DNA from: Brevibacterium permense
Lineage (GTDB): Bacteria; Actinomycetota; Actinomycetes; Actinomycetales; Brevibacteriaceae
Reading direction: 5' to 3'
NCBI RefSeq assembly: GCF_013280495.1
Contig: NZ_JABSSX010000008.1
Coordinates: 62,001-126,000, forward strand
DNA length: 64,000 nucleotides
The notes beneath the pieces were generated by a model that was not told the origin of the DNA, did not search any database, and saw only the letters and a list, made by a program, of their open reading frames with translations. The translations under genes and the position numbers were made by a program. Below are positions 34,405-44,234 of this stretch, one piece after another (the stretch's first letter is position 1; each line of letters starts with the position of its first letter).

Positions 34405-34713
34405 ATGGCGGGACAGAAGATCCGCATTCGGCTCAAGTCGTACGACCACGCTGTGATTGACAGTGCTGCACGCAAGATCGTGGACACCGTCACTCGCGCA
34501 GGTGCGACTGTTGTGGGCCCCGTGCCGTTGCCAACGGAGAAGAACGTTTACTGCGTCATCCGTTCGCCGCACAAATACAAGGACAGCCGTGAGCATTTCG
34601 AGATGCGCACGCACAAGCGTCTGATCGACATCGTCGACCCGACGCCGAAGGCAGTCGATTCGCTGATGCGTCTCGACCTCGCGGACGACGTCAACATCGA
34701 GATCAAGCTCTAA
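34405..34713 (+). CDS. rpsJ: 30S ribosomal protein S10
   Basis: S10 is both a 30S head protein and, as NusE, part of antitermination complexes. The 102-residue product begins [15 protein letters not shown] and contains the conserved [29 protein letters not shown] region in the expected order. The ATG at 34405 follows AAAGAGA. First gene of an eleven-gene S10 operon ending with rpsQ. Confidence 0.97.
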   Translation: MAGQKIRIRLKSYDHAVIDSAARKIVDTVTRAGATVVGPVPLPTEKNVYCVIRSPHKYKDSREHFEMRTHKRLIDIVDPTPKAVDSLMRLDLADDVNIEIKL

Positions 34714-34724
34714 GGGAGGCAGCA

Positions 34725-35399
34725 ATGGCGAACACTCGTTCATCCGCTCTCCCGACCACCCGCAAGGTCAAGGGCCTTCTGGGAACCAAGCTGGGCATGA
34801 CCCAGGTCTGGGATGAGCAGAACAACCTCGTGCCGGTGACCGTGGTGGCCACCGGTAACAACGTCGTAACCCAGGTCCGCAACGAGGAAACCGATGGTTA
34901 CCCCGCTGTGCAGATCGCGTTCGGCGAGATCGATCCTCGCAAGGTCAACAAGCCGACTGCAGGCCACTTCGAGAAGGCCGGTGTGACCCCACGCCGTCAC
35001 CTCGTCGAGCTGCGCACTGCAGATGCTGCTGACTACGCGCTCGGCCAGGAACTCGGCGTCGACACGTTCGAAGCCGGACTCAAGGTTGATGTGACCGCGA
35101 AGACCAAGGGCAAGGGAACCGCCGGTGTCATGAAGCGTCACGGCTTCTCCGGTGTCGGTGCCTCCCACGGTCAGCACCGCAACCACCGCAAGCCAGGTTC
35201 GATCGGCGGAGCCGCGACACCTGGTCGCGTGTTCAAGGGTATGCGCATGGCCGGCCGTATGGGCGCTGTCAAGCACACCACCCAGAACCTCACGATCCAT
35301 GCCGTGGACAACGAGAACAACTTCCTGCTCATCAAGGGCGCCGTTCCCGGCCCCAAGGGTGGAGTCGTCCTCGTTCGCTCGGCCGCGAAGGAGGCCTGA
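34725..35399 (+). CDS. rplC: 50S ribosomal protein L3
   Basis: L3 is an early-assembly protein reaching the peptidyl-transferase centre. The 224-residue product has [13 protein letters not shown] near the N-terminus and the long rRNA-reaching loop with HGSVGA-like [17 protein letters not shown]. About ten extra N-terminal residues ([10 protein letters not shown]) precede the family core, and GGGAGGCAGC before ATG 34725 supports this start. It lies 11 bp after rpsJ. Confidence 0.97.
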   Translation: MANTRSSALPTTRKVKGLLGTKLGMTQVWDEQNNLVPVTVVATGNNVVTQVRNEETDGYPAVQIAFGEIDPRKVNKPTAGHFEKAGVTPRRHLVELRTADAADYALGQELGVDTFEAGLKVDVTAKTKGKGTAGVMKRHGFSGVGASHGQHRNHRKPGSIGGAATPGRVFKGMRMAGRMGAVKHTTQNLTIHAVDNENNFLLIKGAVPGPKGGVVLVRSAAKEA

Positions 35400-35404
35400 A
35401 CGTC

Positions 35405-36058
35405 ATGACTGATGTCAAGACAGTCGACGTCATCGATGCCGCTGGTGCCAAGGCCGGCTCCGTTGATCTGCCCGCCGAGGTCTTCGGTGTGCCGACCAAT
35501 GTGCCCCTGATCCACCAGGTCGTCGTTGCACAGCTGGCTGCGGCCCGTCAGGGTACGCACAAGACGAAGACCCGCTCCGAAGTTCGCGGTGGCGGTCGCA
35601 AGCCCTACCGTCAGAAGGGAACCGGCAACGCCCGTCAGGGTTCGATCCGCGCTCCTCAGTACAACGGCGGTGGAATCGTGCACGGACCGGTCCCGCGCGA
35701 CTACTCGCAGCGGACCCCCAAGAAGATGAAGGCCGCCGCTCTGCGCGGAGCCCTGTCGGATCGTGCGCGCCTCGATCAGGTCTTCGTGATGAAGAACCTG
35801 GTCACCGGCGACGCCCCGTCGACCAAGCAGGCGAAGGCCGCACTGGCCGGTCTGTCCGAACGCAAGAACACCCTCGTGGTGCTCGATCGTGACGACGAGC
35901 TCACCTACCTGAGCGTGCGCAATCTGCCCCACGTCCACGTGCTCACCGCCGATCAGCTCAACACCTATGATGTGCTGCTCGCCGACGACATCGTGTTCAC
36001 CGAGGCAGCTCTTGCCGCGTTCCTGAGCGGAAACCGCAAATCGGAGGACGCATCATGA
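35405..36058 (+). CDS. rplD: 50S ribosomal protein L4
   Basis: L4 lines the exit tunnel and in some bacteria represses the S10 operon. The 217-residue product has the extended loop [20 protein letters not shown], where macrolide-resistance changes occur (unaltered here), and the [18 protein letters not shown]-terminal region. It starts 5 bp after rplC and overlaps rplW by 4 bp. Confidence 0.97.
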   Translation: MTDVKTVDVIDAAGAKAGSVDLPAEVFGVPTNVPLIHQVVVAQLAAARQGTHKTKTRSEVRGGGRKPYRQKGTGNARQGSIRAPQYNGGGIVHGPVPRDYSQRTPKKMKAAALRGALSDRARLDQVFVMKNLVTGDAPSTKQAKAALAGLSERKNTLVVLDRDDELTYLSVRNLPHVHVLTADQLNTYDVLLADDIVFTEAALAAFLSGNRKSEDAS

Positions 36059-36354
36059 GTCTGAACTTCAAGGACCCGCGCGACATCATCGTCGCACCGG
36101 TCGTCTCGGAGAAGACCTACAGCCTGATGGACGAAGGCAAGTACACCTTCCTCGTCGACCAGGACTCGAACAAAACCGAGATCAAGCAAGCCATTGAAAC
36201 GATCTTCGATGTGCAGGTCGCCAAGGTCAACACCCTGAACCGTCAGGGCAAGCGCCGCCGCACCCGCACCGGTTGGGGAAAGCGCAAGGACACCAAGCGT
36301 GCCATTGTCGCCCTCAAGGACGGATCGATCGACATCTTCGGTGGATCGCTCTAA
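36055..36354 (+). CDS. rplW: 50S ribosomal protein L23
   Basis: L23 sits at the exit tunnel and docks trigger factor and SRP. The 99-residue product has [17 protein letters not shown] and the basic loop [18 protein letters not shown]. The start overlaps rplD (ATGA), indicating translational coupling. Confidence 0.97.
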   Translation: MSLNFKDPRDIIVAPVVSEKTYSLMDEGKYTFLVDQDSNKTEIKQAIETIFDVQVAKVNTLNRQGKRRRTRTGWGKRKDTKRAIVALKDGSIDIFGGSL

Positions 36355-36384
36355 GCGATCCTTCGTCAAAGAAGGACAAGACTC

Positions 36385-37221
36385 ATGGGAATCCGTAAGC
36401 ACAAGCCGACGACCCCGGGCCGCCGTGGCTCGTCGGTCGCCGACTTCGTCGAAGTGACCCGGTCTACACCGGAGAAGTCGCTTCTGCGCCCGCTGCCCAA
36501 GCGCGGCGGCCGCAACAGCCAGGGACGCGTGACCACCCGCCATCAGGGCGGCGGTCACAAGCGTCAGTACCGTGTCATCGACTTCCGCCGCCATGACAAA
36601 GATGGCGTTCCGGCGAAGGTCGCACACATCGAATATGACCCGAACCGTACGGCTCGCATCGCTCTGCTGCACTATGCAGACGGAGAGAAGCGCTACATCA
36701 TCGCCCCGCAGAACCTCAAACAGGGCGCACAGGTGGAAGCCGGTCCGGGTGCAGACATCAAGCCGGGCAACAACCTTGCCCTGCGCAACATCCCAGTCGG
36801 CACCGTGGTGCACGCAGTTGAAATGCGTCCCGGTGGCGGTGCCAAGATCGCTCGTTCTGCCGGTTCGTCCGTGCAGCTCGTGGCGAAGTACGGCCGTTTC
36901 GCACAGCTGCGGATGCCTTCGGGCGAGATCCGCAACGTCGATGCGCGTTGCCGTGCGACGATCGGCGAGGTCGGCAATGCCGAGCAGTCGAACATCAGCT
37001 GGGGCAAAGCAGGCCGCATGCGTTGGAAGGGCAAGCGCCCGACCGTCCGCGGTGTCGTGATGAACCCGATCGACCACCCGCATGGTGGTGGCGAGGGCCG
37101 TACTTCGGGTGGTCGTCACCCAGTCAGCCCGTGGGGTCAGTTGGAGGGCCGCACACGCCGGCCGAACAAAGAGAGCGACAAGTACATCGTGCGCCGTCGC
37201 CGGACCGGCAAGAAGCGCTGA
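36385..37221 (+). CDS. rplB: 50S ribosomal protein L2
   Basis: L2 binds 23S rRNA near the peptidyl-transferase centre and bridges subunits. The 278-residue product has the conserved C-terminal [15 protein letters not shown] with the invariant histidines and ends in a basic tail (RRRTGKKR). ATG 36385 follows AAGAAGGA. Between rplW and rpsS. Confidence 0.97.
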   Translation: MGIRKHKPTTPGRRGSSVADFVEVTRSTPEKSLLRPLPKRGGRNSQGRVTTRHQGGGHKRQYRVIDFRRHDKDGVPAKVAHIEYDPNRTARIALLHYADGEKRYIIAPQNLKQGAQVEAGPGADIKPGNNLALRNIPVGTVVHAVEMRPGGGAKIARSAGSSVQLVAKYGRFAQLRMPSGEIRNVDARCRATIGEVGNAEQSNISWGKAGRMRWKGKRPTVRGVVMNPIDHPHGGGEGRTSGGRHPVSPWGQLEGRTRRPNKESDKYIVRRRRTGKKR

Positions 37222-37236
37222 TTGGAGTACTGACTT

Positions 37237-37518
37237 ATGCCTCGTAGCCTCAAAAAGGGTCCTTTCGTCGACGAACACCTCTTCCAGAAGGTGGCTCGTC
37301 AGAACGAGAAGAACACCAAAAATGTCATCAAAACATGGTCTCGTCGCTCGATGATCACCCCGGACTTCCTGGGACACACCATCGCAGTACATGACGGACG
37401 CAAGCATGTCCCCGTCTTCATCACTGAGTCGATGGTCGGACACAAGCTCGGCGAGTTCGCACCGACACGGACGTTCCGTGGCCACGAAAAGGACGATCGC
37501 AAGGGTCGCCGCCGCTGA
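37237..37518 (+). CDS. rpsS: 30S ribosomal protein S19
   Basis: S19 forms a complex with S13 in the 30S head and contacts the A-site tRNA. The 93-residue product begins [15 protein letters not shown] and contains the [16 protein letters not shown]-type segment ([13 protein letters not shown]). It lies 15 bp after rplB. Confidence 0.97.
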   Translation: MPRSLKKGPFVDEHLFQKVARQNEKNTKNVIKTWSRRSMITPDFLGHTIAVHDGRKHVPVFITESMVGHKLGEFAPTRTFRGHEKDDRKGRRR

Positions 37519-37559
37519 GCGGGGCACTCTTTCGATCCTAGAGAAGAGAGAAGGAAGCG

Positions 37560-37946
37560 ATGGAAGCCAAGGCTAAGGCGCGGTACCTGCGCGTTACGCC
37601 TCGCAAGGCTCGGCGCGTCATCGACCTCATTCGTGGTCAGCAGGCGACCGAAGCACTTGCAGTGTTGAAGTTTGCAGAACAGTCGGCATCAGATCCGATT
37701 TACAAGCTCGTGGCCTCCGGCATCGCCAATGCGCGTGTCCGGGCCGACGAGGAAGGCGTTGCGTTCGACGAGAACGAACTGGTCATCTCCGAAGCCTTCG
37801 TGGACGAGGGGCCGACCATGAAGCGGTTCCGTCCGCGTGCCCAGGGTCGCGCTTTTCGCATCGAGAAGCGCACCAGCCACGTGACAGTGGTCCTGGCCAG
37901 CGGTGACGACCTGCCTCAGCGCAAGAGCCGGAAGGGGAACCGTTAA
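37560..37946 (+). CDS. rplV: 50S ribosomal protein L22
   Basis: L22 spans the exit tunnel wall. The 128-residue product has [18 protein letters not shown] and the beta-hairpin tip [17 protein letters not shown] next to the tunnel constriction. AGAGAAGGAAGCG precedes ATG 37560. The stop overlaps the rpsC start by one base. Confidence 0.96.
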   Translation: MEAKAKARYLRVTPRKARRVIDLIRGQQATEALAVLKFAEQSASDPIYKLVASGIANARVRADEEGVAFDENELVISEAFVDEGPTMKRFRPRAQGRAFRIEKRTSHVTVVLASGDDLPQRKSRKGNR

Positions 37947-38761
37947 TGGGCCAGAAGATCAATCCGAATGGATTCCGACTCGGAATCACCACGGATCACA
38001 AGTCGAAGTGGTTCGCTGACTCGACCAAGCCGGGGCAGCGTTACCGCGACTACGTGCTCGAAGATGTCAAGATCCGCCAGATGATGAACACCGGCCTCGA
38101 ACGGGCCGGCATCTCGAAGGTCAACATCGAGCGCACGCGTGACCGTGTCCGCGTCGACATCCACACCGCACGCCCGGGCATCGTCATCGGCCGTCGCGGA
38201 GCCGAAGCAGACCGCATCCGCGGTCAGCTCGAAAAGCTCACCGGCAAGCAGATTCAGCTCAACATCCTTGAGGTGAAGAACCCCGAGGTCGACGCTCAGC
38301 TCGTCGCCCAGGGCGTTGCCGAGCAGCTCGCCAGCCGCGTGGCCTTCCGCCGCGCAATGCGCAAGGCGATCCAGAGCGCCCAGCGCGCAGGTGCCAAGGG
38401 CATCCGCGTGCAGTGCTCGGGCCGCCTCGGCGGTGCTGAGATGAGCCGGTCCGAGTTCTACCGCGAAGGTCGTGTGCCGCTGCACACCCTGCGCGCGAAC
38501 ATCGACTTCGGCGTTCACGAAGCCCACACCACTTTCGGACGCATCGGCGTCAAGGTGTGGATCTACAAGGGCGACATGACCGACAAGGAGCTTGCCGCCG
38601 AGCAGGCCAAGGCTCCTGCTGCTCGTGGCCCGCGTGGCCGTGGGCGCGGTCGTGGAGGCCGCGGACGTGGTCAGGAAGGCGCACCGCGCCGTGGCGACCA
38701 GGCCCGTAATACTGAGAACAGCGCCGAAGCCCCCGCGGCTGAGGCCGGATCGGAGGGCTGA
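37946..38761 (+). CDS. rpsC: 30S ribosomal protein S3 with RG-rich C-terminal extension
   Basis: S3 has a KH domain and forms part of the mRNA entry tunnel with S4 and S5. The 271-residue product is about 40-50 residues longer than the E. coli protein. Residues about 1-218 are the canonical two domains ([15 protein letters not shown] for the KH loop). The tail from about 225 is a Gly/Arg run ([15 protein letters not shown]) and an acidic Ala/Glu end. Such tails occur in other actinobacteria. S5 in this window carries a comparable RG run at its N-terminus. Confidence 0.97.
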   Translation: MGQKINPNGFRLGITTDHKSKWFADSTKPGQRYRDYVLEDVKIRQMMNTGLERAGISKVNIERTRDRVRVDIHTARPGIVIGRRGAEADRIRGQLEKLTGKQIQLNILEVKNPEVDAQLVAQGVAEQLASRVAFRRAMRKAIQSAQRAGAKGIRVQCSGRLGGAEMSRSEFYREGRVPLHTLRANIDFGVHEAHTTFGRIGVKVWIYKGDMTDKELAAEQAKAPAARGPRGRGRGRGGRGRGQEGAPRRGDQARNTENSAEAPAAEAGSEG

Positions 38762-38764
38762 GAA

Positions 38765-39181
38765 ATGCTGATCCCTCGTCGAGTGAAATTCCGCAAGCAG
38801 CACCACCCCAACCGGGGCGGCGCAGCCAAGGGAGGCACGACGGTGTCCTTCGGTGACTACGGCATCCAGGCTCTCGAGCCGGCTTACGTCACCAACCGTC
38901 AGATCGAGGCCGCACGTATTGCCATGACCCGCTACATCAAGCGCGGCGGCAAGGTGTGGATCAACATCTACCCTGATCACCCGCTGACGAAGAAGCCTGC
39001 CGAAACCCGCATGGGTTCCGGTAAGGGTTCGCCGGAGTGGTGGATCGCCAATGTCAAACCCGGTCGAGTCATGTTCGAACTCGGCGGTGTGTCCGAGGAA
39101 GTTGCTCGCGAGGCTCTGCGCCTGGCGATCCATAAGCTTCCGCTGAAGGCCCGTATCGTGGCCCGCGAAGGTGGTGAGTGA
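38765..39181 (+). CDS. rplP: 50S ribosomal protein L16
   Basis: L16 helps position tRNA in the A and P sites. The 138-residue product begins [15 protein letters not shown] and has the conserved [25 protein letters not shown] in the expected order. It lies 3 bp after rpsC and ends four bases before the rpmC ATG. Confidence 0.97.
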   Translation: MLIPRRVKFRKQHHPNRGGAAKGGTTVSFGDYGIQALEPAYVTNRQIEAARIAMTRYIKRGGKVWINIYPDHPLTKKPAETRMGSGKGSPEWWIANVKPGRVMFELGGVSEEVAREALRLAIHKLPLKARIVAREGGE

Positions 39182-39183
39182 GA

Positions 39184-39435
39184 ATGGCTATCGGTTCGAA
39201 GAACCTTTCCATCGACGCGCTTGACGGTTACGACAACGAGCGTCTGCAGGAAGAGCTCAAGAAGGCCAAGGCCGAGCTGTTCAACCTGCGTTTCCAGTCG
39301 GCCACCGGCCAGCTGGAGAGCCACGGTCGCCTCAAGGCCGTGCGTCGCGACATCGCTCGTATCTACACCGTGCTCAACGAACGGGAGCTGGACATCCGTC
39401 CGAACCCCGCTGATGCCAAGGAAGAGAGCAAGTGA
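39184..39435 (+). CDS. rpmC: 50S ribosomal protein L29
   Basis: L29 lies by the exit tunnel next to L23. The 83-residue product has the two-helix core ([21 protein letters not shown], then [17 protein letters not shown]). A GTG at 39178 is also in frame but overlaps the rplP stop; the ATG at 39184 was preferred. The C-terminal extension EESK is short. Confidence 0.95.
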   Translation: MAIGSKNLSIDALDGYDNERLQEELKKAKAELFNLRFQSATGQLESHGRLKAVRRDIARIYTVLNERELDIRPNPADAKEESK

Positions 39436-39722
39436 TGGCGGAGACCACGAACACCGAGGCCACTGCTGCGGAACGCAACTCCCGCAAGACCGCACGTGGC
39501 TACGTCGTATCCGACAAGATGGACAAGACCATCGTCGTCGAGGTTGAGGAGCGCATGAAGCACCGCCTCTACGGCAAGGTCATGCGCAAGTCGGTCAAGT
39601 ACAAGGTTCACGACGAAGAGAACACCGCCGGCATCGGCGACCTCGTCCTCGTGGCCGAGACGCGGCCCCTTTCGGCCGCGAAGCGTTGGCGGCTCGTCGA
39701 AATCGTCGAACGCGCCAAGTAG
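39435..39722 (+). CDS. rpsQ: 30S ribosomal protein S17
   Basis: S17 binds the 5' domain of 16S rRNA early in assembly. The 95-residue product has an extra acidic N-terminus ([15 protein letters not shown]) before the OB-fold core [17 protein letters not shown] and ends LVEIVERAK. The ATG at 39435 overlaps the rpmC stop by one base; a GTG three bases earlier is possible. Last gene before an intergenic hairpin. Confidence 0.96.
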   Translation: MAETTNTEATAAERNSRKTARGYVVSDKMDKTIVVEVEERMKHRLYGKVMRKSVKYKVHDEENTAGIGDLVLVAETRPLSAAKRWRLVEIVERAK

Positions 39723-39740
39723 TCAACGCCACCCCACCCA

Positions 39741-39786
39741 CCCGGTCCCGCCCGCGGCCTCCTGCAGGCCGTGGGCGGCTACCGGG
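39741..39786 (+). terminator. hairpin between rpsQ and rplN
   Basis: A 13-bp stem (39748-39760 with 39766-39778, one G-T pair) around CCTGC is extended by CCCGGT/ACCGGG (39741-39746, 39781-39786). It lacks a T tract. It may partly terminate or process the S10-spc transcript in the 144-bp gap. Confidence 0.5.
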
Positions 39787-39866
39787 AACGGGGTGAAATG
39801 TCAATGAATCCGTTCCGCAAGGCTCCCGCTCAGGCGTGAGAACCAGCGCGACGACAGGAGAAAATA

Positions 39867-40235
39867 GTGATTCAGCAAGAGTCGCGACTCAAAGTCGCCG
39901 ACAACACTGGCGCCAAGCAGATCCTGGCAATCAGGATCCTGGGTGGTTCCGGTCGGCGCTACGCCTCGATCGGTGACACCATCGTGGCAACCGTCAAGGA
40001 TGCAATCCCTGGCGGCAATGTGAAGAAGGGTGACGTCGTCAAGGCCGTCATCGTTCGCACTGCCAAGGAACGTCGTCGTCCCGACGGCTCCTACATCAAG
40101 TTCGATGAGAATGCAGCTGTCATCCTCAAGAACGATGAGGAACCACGCGGAACCCGTATCTTCGGGCCCGTGGGACGCGAACTCCGCGACAAGAAGTTCA
40201 TGAAGATCGTCTCCCTGGCACCGGAGGTGTTGTGA
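39867..40235 (+). CDS. rplN: 50S ribosomal protein L14
   Basis: L14 forms an intersubunit bridge. The 122-residue product begins [17 protein letters not shown] and has [21 protein letters not shown]. It starts with GTG at 39867 after ACAGGAGA. First gene of the spc group. The stop is followed at once by the rplX start region. Confidence 0.97.
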   Translation: MIQQESRLKVADNTGAKQILAIRILGGSGRRYASIGDTIVATVKDAIPGGNVKKGDVVKAVIVRTAKERRRPDGSYIKFDENAAVILKNDEEPRGTRIFGPVGRELRDKKFMKIVSLAPEVL

Positions 40236-40237
40236 GC

Positions 40238-40606
40238 ATGGCGAACAAGCTCAAGATCAAGAAGGGCGACCTCGTCCAGGTCATCGCCGGCGCTCGGCAG
40301 TCCCGTGGTGGCGATCGTGGCAAGCAGGGCAAGGTTCTTGCCGTCTACCCCGAACGCAACCGCGTCCTCGTTGAGGGCGTCAACCGCGTGATCAAGCACA
40401 AGAAGGCTACGCAGACTCAGGCCGGCGGCACCGCTGGTGGCCGTGAGACCCACGAAGCCCCCATCCACGTGTCCAACGTGGCGCTCGTTGATCCCAAGGA
40501 CAACAAGCCAACCCGCGTCGGATACCGCGAAGAGAGCGTCGAGCGCGACGGTCGCACCAAGACCGTTCGAGTTCGCATCTCGCGTCGCACCGGGGAGGAG
40601 ATCTGA
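40238..40606 (+). CDS. rplX: 50S ribosomal protein L24
   Basis: L24 initiates 50S assembly and sits at the exit tunnel. The 122-residue product carries the KOW motif ([32 protein letters not shown] region). A GTG six bases upstream is in frame, but ATG 40238 ([10 protein letters not shown]) matches relatives. The stop overlaps the rplE start. Confidence 0.96.
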   Translation: MANKLKIKKGDLVQVIAGARQSRGGDRGKQGKVLAVYPERNRVLVEGVNRVIKHKKATQTQAGGTAGGRETHEAPIHVSNVALVDPKDNKPTRVGYREESVERDGRTKTVRVRISRRTGEEI

Positions 40607-41175
40607 TGACGGAAACAACCACCAGCCGTCCCGCACCGCGTCTCAAGCAGATTTACCGCGAAGAGATCGTTGCGAAGCTGCAGGAAGAGTTCAACTACGC
40701 CAACCCCATGCAGGTTCCCGGACTGACCAAGGTCGTCGTGAACATGGGTGTGGGTGACGCAGCACGCGATTCCAAGATGATCGAAGGCGCGATCAACGAC
40801 CTGACTCTGATCACCGGTCAGAAGCCTGTCGTGACCCGTGCCCGCAAGTCCATCGCACAGTTCAAGCTGCGCGAAGGTCAGCCCATCGGCGCTCACGTCA
40901 CCATGCGTGGAGCCAGGATGTGGGAGTTCATCGACCGCGTCATCACTCTGGCACTGCCGCGTATCCGCGACTTCCGCGGACTCTCGGATCGTCAGTTCGA
41001 CGGAAACGGTAACTACACCTTCGGCCTCACCGAACAGTCCATGTTCCACGAGATCGATCAGGACCGGATCGACCGAGTCCGCGGTATGGATATCACCGTC
41101 GTCACCACCGCGGCAACCGACGACGAGGGACGTGCACTGCTGCGTCACCTCGGGTTCCCGTTCAAACAAAAATAA
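40606..41175 (+). CDS. rplE: 50S ribosomal protein L5
   Basis: L5 binds 5S rRNA in the central protuberance. The 189-residue product has [41 protein letters not shown] and the C-terminal [19 protein letters not shown] segments in order. It overlaps rplX by one base. In most bacteria rpsN follows; here rpsH follows after only 67 bp. Confidence 0.97.
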   Translation: MTETTTSRPAPRLKQIYREEIVAKLQEEFNYANPMQVPGLTKVVVNMGVGDAARDSKMIEGAINDLTLITGQKPVVTRARKSIAQFKLREGQPIGAHVTMRGARMWEFIDRVITLALPRIRDFRGLSDRQFDGNGNYTFGLTEQSMFHEIDQDRIDRVRGMDITVVTTAATDDEGRALLRHLGFPFKQK

Positions 41176-41242
41176 TCGCTACGTTGCAGGTCCAAGCACA
41201 GTACGTGGGCGGAAACCGTAACGAGGAAGGGCAAGTGCCCAA

Positions 41243-41641
41243 ATGACAATGACTGATCCAGTCGCAGACATGCTTACGCGTCTGCGCAACGCCAACTCGG
41301 CTTATCACGAGGACGTCAGCATGCCGTTCTCGAAACTCAAGTCGAACATCGCCGAGATCCTCAAGACCGAGGGCTACATCACCGGCTGGAGCGTCGAAGA
41401 CGCCGAAGTCGGCAAGACTCTGCTCCTGGACCTGAAGTTCGGACCCAACCGGGAACGTTCGATCGCCGGCCTGCGTCGTGTGTCGAAGCCGGGACTGCGC
41501 GTCTACGCGAAGTCCACGAACCTGCCCAAGGTTCTCGGCGGCCTCGGCATCGCCATCCTGTCGACCTCGTCAGGTCTCCTGACGGACCGTCAGGCCGCCA
41601 AGAAGGGTGTGGGTGGGGAAGTCCTCGCCTACGTCTGGTAA
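41243..41641 (+). CDS. rpsH: 30S ribosomal protein S8
   Basis: S8 binds the 16S central domain and represses spc operons in some bacteria. The 132-residue product has [15 protein letters not shown] near the start and the C-terminal [27 protein letters not shown] region. ATG 41243 is followed two codons later by a second ATG; GAGGAAGGGCAAG lies upstream. Confidence 0.97.
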   Translation: MTMTDPVADMLTRLRNANSAYHEDVSMPFSKLKSNIAEILKTEGYITGWSVEDAEVGKTLLLDLKFGPNRERSIAGLRRVSKPGLRVYAKSTNLPKVLGGLGIAILSTSSGLLTDRQAAKKGVGGEVLAYVW

Positions 41642-41658
41642 AGGAAGGAGAGAAGAAC

Positions 41659-42195
41659 ATGTCACGTATTGGCAAGAACCCGATCTCCGTTCCCAGCGGC
41701 GTCGAGGTCAAGGTCGACGGCCAGGATGTCGCCGTCAAGGGACCTAAGGGCGAGCTGTCCGTCACCATCGCCGAGCCGATCACCGTATCGCTCGAAGACG
41801 GTGTCATCACGGTTGCCCGTCCGGACGAAGAGCGCGAATCGCGTTCTCTGCACGGACTGTCCCGCACGCTCATCAACAACATGATCGTCGGTGTGACCGA
41901 TGGCTACTCCAAGGCCCTCGAGATCGTCGGAACCGGTTACCGTGTCCTGGCCAAGGGATCGAACCTCGAGTTCGCCCTCGGCTACAGCCACCCGATCGTC
42001 GTCGAACCGCCGGAGGGAATCTCCTTCAGCGTCGACGGTCAGACCAAGGTCGCTGTCCACGGAATCGACAAGCAGCTCGTCGGTGAGACCGCTGCCAACA
42101 TCCGGAAGCTGCGCAGGCCCGAGCCTTATAAGGGCAAGGGTGTGCGCTACGCCGGCGAAATCGTCCGTCGCAAGGTCGGAAAGGCTGGTAAGTAA
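41659..42195 (+). CDS. rplF: 50S ribosomal protein L6
   Basis: L6 supports the factor-binding region near the sarcin-ricin loop. The 178-residue product begins [17 protein letters not shown] and ends with [21 protein letters not shown], both diagnostic. Strong AAGGAAGGAGAG site before ATG 41659. Confidence 0.97.
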   Translation: MSRIGKNPISVPSGVEVKVDGQDVAVKGPKGELSVTIAEPITVSLEDGVITVARPDEERESRSLHGLSRTLINNMIVGVTDGYSKALEIVGTGYRVLAKGSNLEFALGYSHPIVVEPPEGISFSVDGQTKVAVHGIDKQLVGETAANIRKLRRPEPYKGKGVRYAGEIVRRKVGKAGK

Positions 42196-42197
42196 AG

Positions 42198-42578
42198 ATG
42201 GCCTTTGGCAAGAAGGAAAGCTACGGCAAAGGCAGGGCAGCTGCTCGCAAGCGTCGTCACGCTCGACTGCGCAAGCATGTCAGCGGCACGACCGAGCGCC
42301 CTCGCCTCTCAGTGACTCGCTCCACGCGCCACGTCTTCGTCCAGGTCATCGACGACACCGTCGGCAAGACCCTGGTCTCGGCCTCCACTATGGAAGCCGA
42401 CCTGCGGACATTCGAAGGCGATAAGACCGGCAAAGCCCGCAAGGTGGGCGAGCTGGTTGCTCAGCGCGCCAAGGACGCCGGAATCGATTCCGTCGTCTTC
42501 GACCGTGGAGGCAACGCCTACCACGGCCGTGTGCAGGCAATCGCCGAAGGTGCCCGTGAAGGAGGATTGGCCCTATGA
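42198..42578 (+). CDS. rplR: 50S ribosomal protein L18
   Basis: L18 binds 5S rRNA with L5. The 126-residue product has a basic N-terminus ([21 protein letters not shown] region) and the conserved [26 protein letters not shown] end. It overlaps rpsE by 4 bp. Confidence 0.97.
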   Translation: MAFGKKESYGKGRAAARKRRHARLRKHVSGTTERPRLSVTRSTRHVFVQVIDDTVGKTLVSASTMEADLRTFEGDKTGKARKVGELVAQRAKDAGIDSVVFDRGGNAYHGRVQAIAEGAREGGLAL

Positions 42579-43258
42579 GCTTTGAAGAGAACAAGGAACA
42601 GCAGGCAGCTGCTGAGACCCGCACCGACAACAGCGGTGACCGTTCCTCCCGTGGCCGCGGCCAGGGTGGACAGGGCGGTCAGGGTCGCGGACGCGGCGAA
42701 GGCCGTGGACGCGGCGGTCGCAACGACCGTGAAGACAAGAACCAGTTCATCGAACACGTCATCACGATCAACCGCGTGTCGAAGGTCGTCAAGGGTGGAC
42801 GTCGGTTCTCCTTCACGGCTCTCGTCGTGGTCGGTGACGGTGACGGCATGGTCGGCATGGGCTACGGCAAGGCGAAGGAAGTTCCTGCCGCCATCGCCAA
42901 GGGTGTTGAGGAAGCGAAGAAGAACTTCTTCCGCGTTCCCCGCATCCAGAAGACCATTCCGCACCCCATCCAGGGCGAGGAAGCCGCAGGCGTCGTCCTG
43001 CTGCGTCCGGCCGCTCCGGGTACCGGTGTCATCGCCGGTGGACCCGTTCGTGCGGTCCTCGATGCGGCAGGCGTCCAGGACGTCCTGTCCAAGTCTCTGG
43101 GCTCGGCGAACGCGATCAACATCGTGCACGCTGCGATCGCCGCACTGAAGGGCCTTGAGCGCCCGGAAGAGGTTGCGGCTCGCCGTGGCCTGCCCGTCGA
43201 CGAAGTTGCTCCGCACGCACTGCTGCGAGCAGCTGCTGAAAGTGGGGCGAAGTCCTGA
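42575..43258 (+). CDS. rpsE: 30S ribosomal protein S5 with RG/QG-rich N-terminal extension
   Basis: S5 contributes to decoding accuracy and mRNA unwinding. The 227-residue product is about 60 residues longer than E. coli S5. Residues 1-55 are a Gln/Gly/Arg-rich extension ([17 protein letters not shown], then RGRGGRND), followed by the canonical double-stranded RNA-binding and C-terminal domains ([19 protein letters not shown]). The rest of the family motifs are intact. Start coupled to rplR, end overlapping rpmD. See S3 for a matching tail. Confidence 0.97.
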   Translation: MSFEENKEQQAAAETRTDNSGDRSSRGRGQGGQGGQGRGRGEGRGRGGRNDREDKNQFIEHVITINRVSKVVKGGRRFSFTALVVVGDGDGMVGMGYGKAKEVPAAIAKGVEEAKKNFFRVPRIQKTIPHPIQGEEAAGVVLLRPAAPGTGVIAGGPVRAVLDAAGVQDVLSKSLGSANAINIVHAAIAALKGLERPEEVAARRGLPVDEVAPHALLRAAAESGAKS

Positions 43259-43440
43259 TGGCAAAGCTCAAGATTACTCAGCGCAAGTCCGCAATCGGAT
43301 ACCGTCAGAGCCAGCGTGACACGCTGCGTTCGCTCGGTCTCAAGCGGACCAACGACGTTGTGGTGCAGGAAGATCGCCCCGAGATCCGGGGAATGATCAA
43401 CGCTGTCCGCCACATCGTGACTGTGGAAGAGGTCGATTGA
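43258..43440 (+). CDS. rpmD: 50S ribosomal protein L30
   Basis: The 60-residue product has the L30 core: [24 protein letters not shown], then the [18 protein letters not shown] loop, then [10 protein letters not shown]. It overlaps the rpsE stop by one base and ends one base before rplO begins. Usual length for the bacterial family. Confidence 0.97.
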   Translation: MAKLKITQRKSAIGYRQSQRDTLRSLGLKRTNDVVVQEDRPEIRGMINAVRHIVTVEEVD

Positions 43441-43441
43441 T

Positions 43442-43894
43442 ATGTCGAACAACGACTCGCTGAAGCTGCACGATCTGCGCCCTGCTCCCGGAGCCAAGAC
43501 CGCCAAGACCCGCGTCGGTCGTGGTGAGGCTTCGAAGGGTAAGACCGCCGGACGCGGAACCAAGGGCACGAAGGCCCGCTACCAGGTTCCGCACGGCTTC
43601 GAGGGCGGCCAGACCCCGATGCACATGCGTCTGCCCAAGCTGCGTGGATTCAAGAACCCCGCCAAGGTGGAGTTCCAGGTTGTCAACCTTGACAAGCTGT
43701 CCAGCCTGTTCCCCGAGGGCGGAGACGTCACCGTCGCCGATCTCGTGGAGAAGGGCGCTGTGCGCGCAAAGCAGCCCGTCAAGGTTCTCGGCACCGGTGA
43801 GATCACCGTTGCTCTGAACATCACTGCAGACAAGTTCTCCGGCTCCGCAGCCGAGAAGATCAAGGCTGCAGGCGGAAGCACCAACGAGGCCTGA
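43442..43894 (+). CDS. rplO: 50S ribosomal protein L15
   Basis: L15 is a late-assembly protein with a long basic N-terminal arm. The 150-residue product begins [13 protein letters not shown] and has [33 protein letters not shown]. Last gene of the spc group here; a terminator stands between it and secY. Confidence 0.97.
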   Translation: MSNNDSLKLHDLRPAPGAKTAKTRVGRGEASKGKTAGRGTKGTKARYQVPHGFEGGQTPMHMRLPKLRGFKNPAKVEFQVVNLDKLSSLFPEGGDVTVADLVEKGAVRAKQPVKVLGTGEITVALNITADKFSGSAAEKIKAAGGSTNEA

Positions 43895-43935
43895 TCCGTT
43901 CCGCTCGGAACGGATTCCCGGCTTCAACGCTGGTC

Positions 43936-43967
43936 AAGGGGGCGGTCACTTCGGTGGCCGCCCCCTT
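43936..43967 (+). terminator. terminator between rplO and secY
   Basis: Fourteen-bp arms (43936-43949 and 43954-43967, one G-T pair) with a TTCG tetraloop are followed by CTGC. It lies 41 bp after rplO and probably separates the spc ribosomal genes from secY-adk-map. Confidence 0.8.
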
Positions 43968-44234
43968 CTGCATCCCTGAACGCCGGCGGCGGTGGTCCGC
44001 GTTCCAGGCCGAGACCGGCCAGGCGCCCTCTCGAACACTGCGTGAAACCGCTCATCTCAACCCCTGTCTGAAACCGCTCTGTGACCGCCGCGAACACAGG
44101 TTGCGCCGAGTCGCCGCGGGGCTTCGCCGGTTTCGGGCTGGAGGGCATACCCTGGTAGTCTTTTGCAGGTATTTGTCCCAATCGCCAGGTCGCGACCACG
44201 ACTCTGACTTTTCATCCCCCAACGAGGAGGACGC
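43968..44234 (+). promoter_or_regulatory. secY upstream region
   Basis: No gene I can support. It should hold the secY promoter, since a terminator precedes it. TACCCT and TAGTCT near 44148-44161 are possible -10 elements, but no convincing -35 accompanies them. With the terminator this accounts for the 340-bp gap. Confidence 0.35.
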
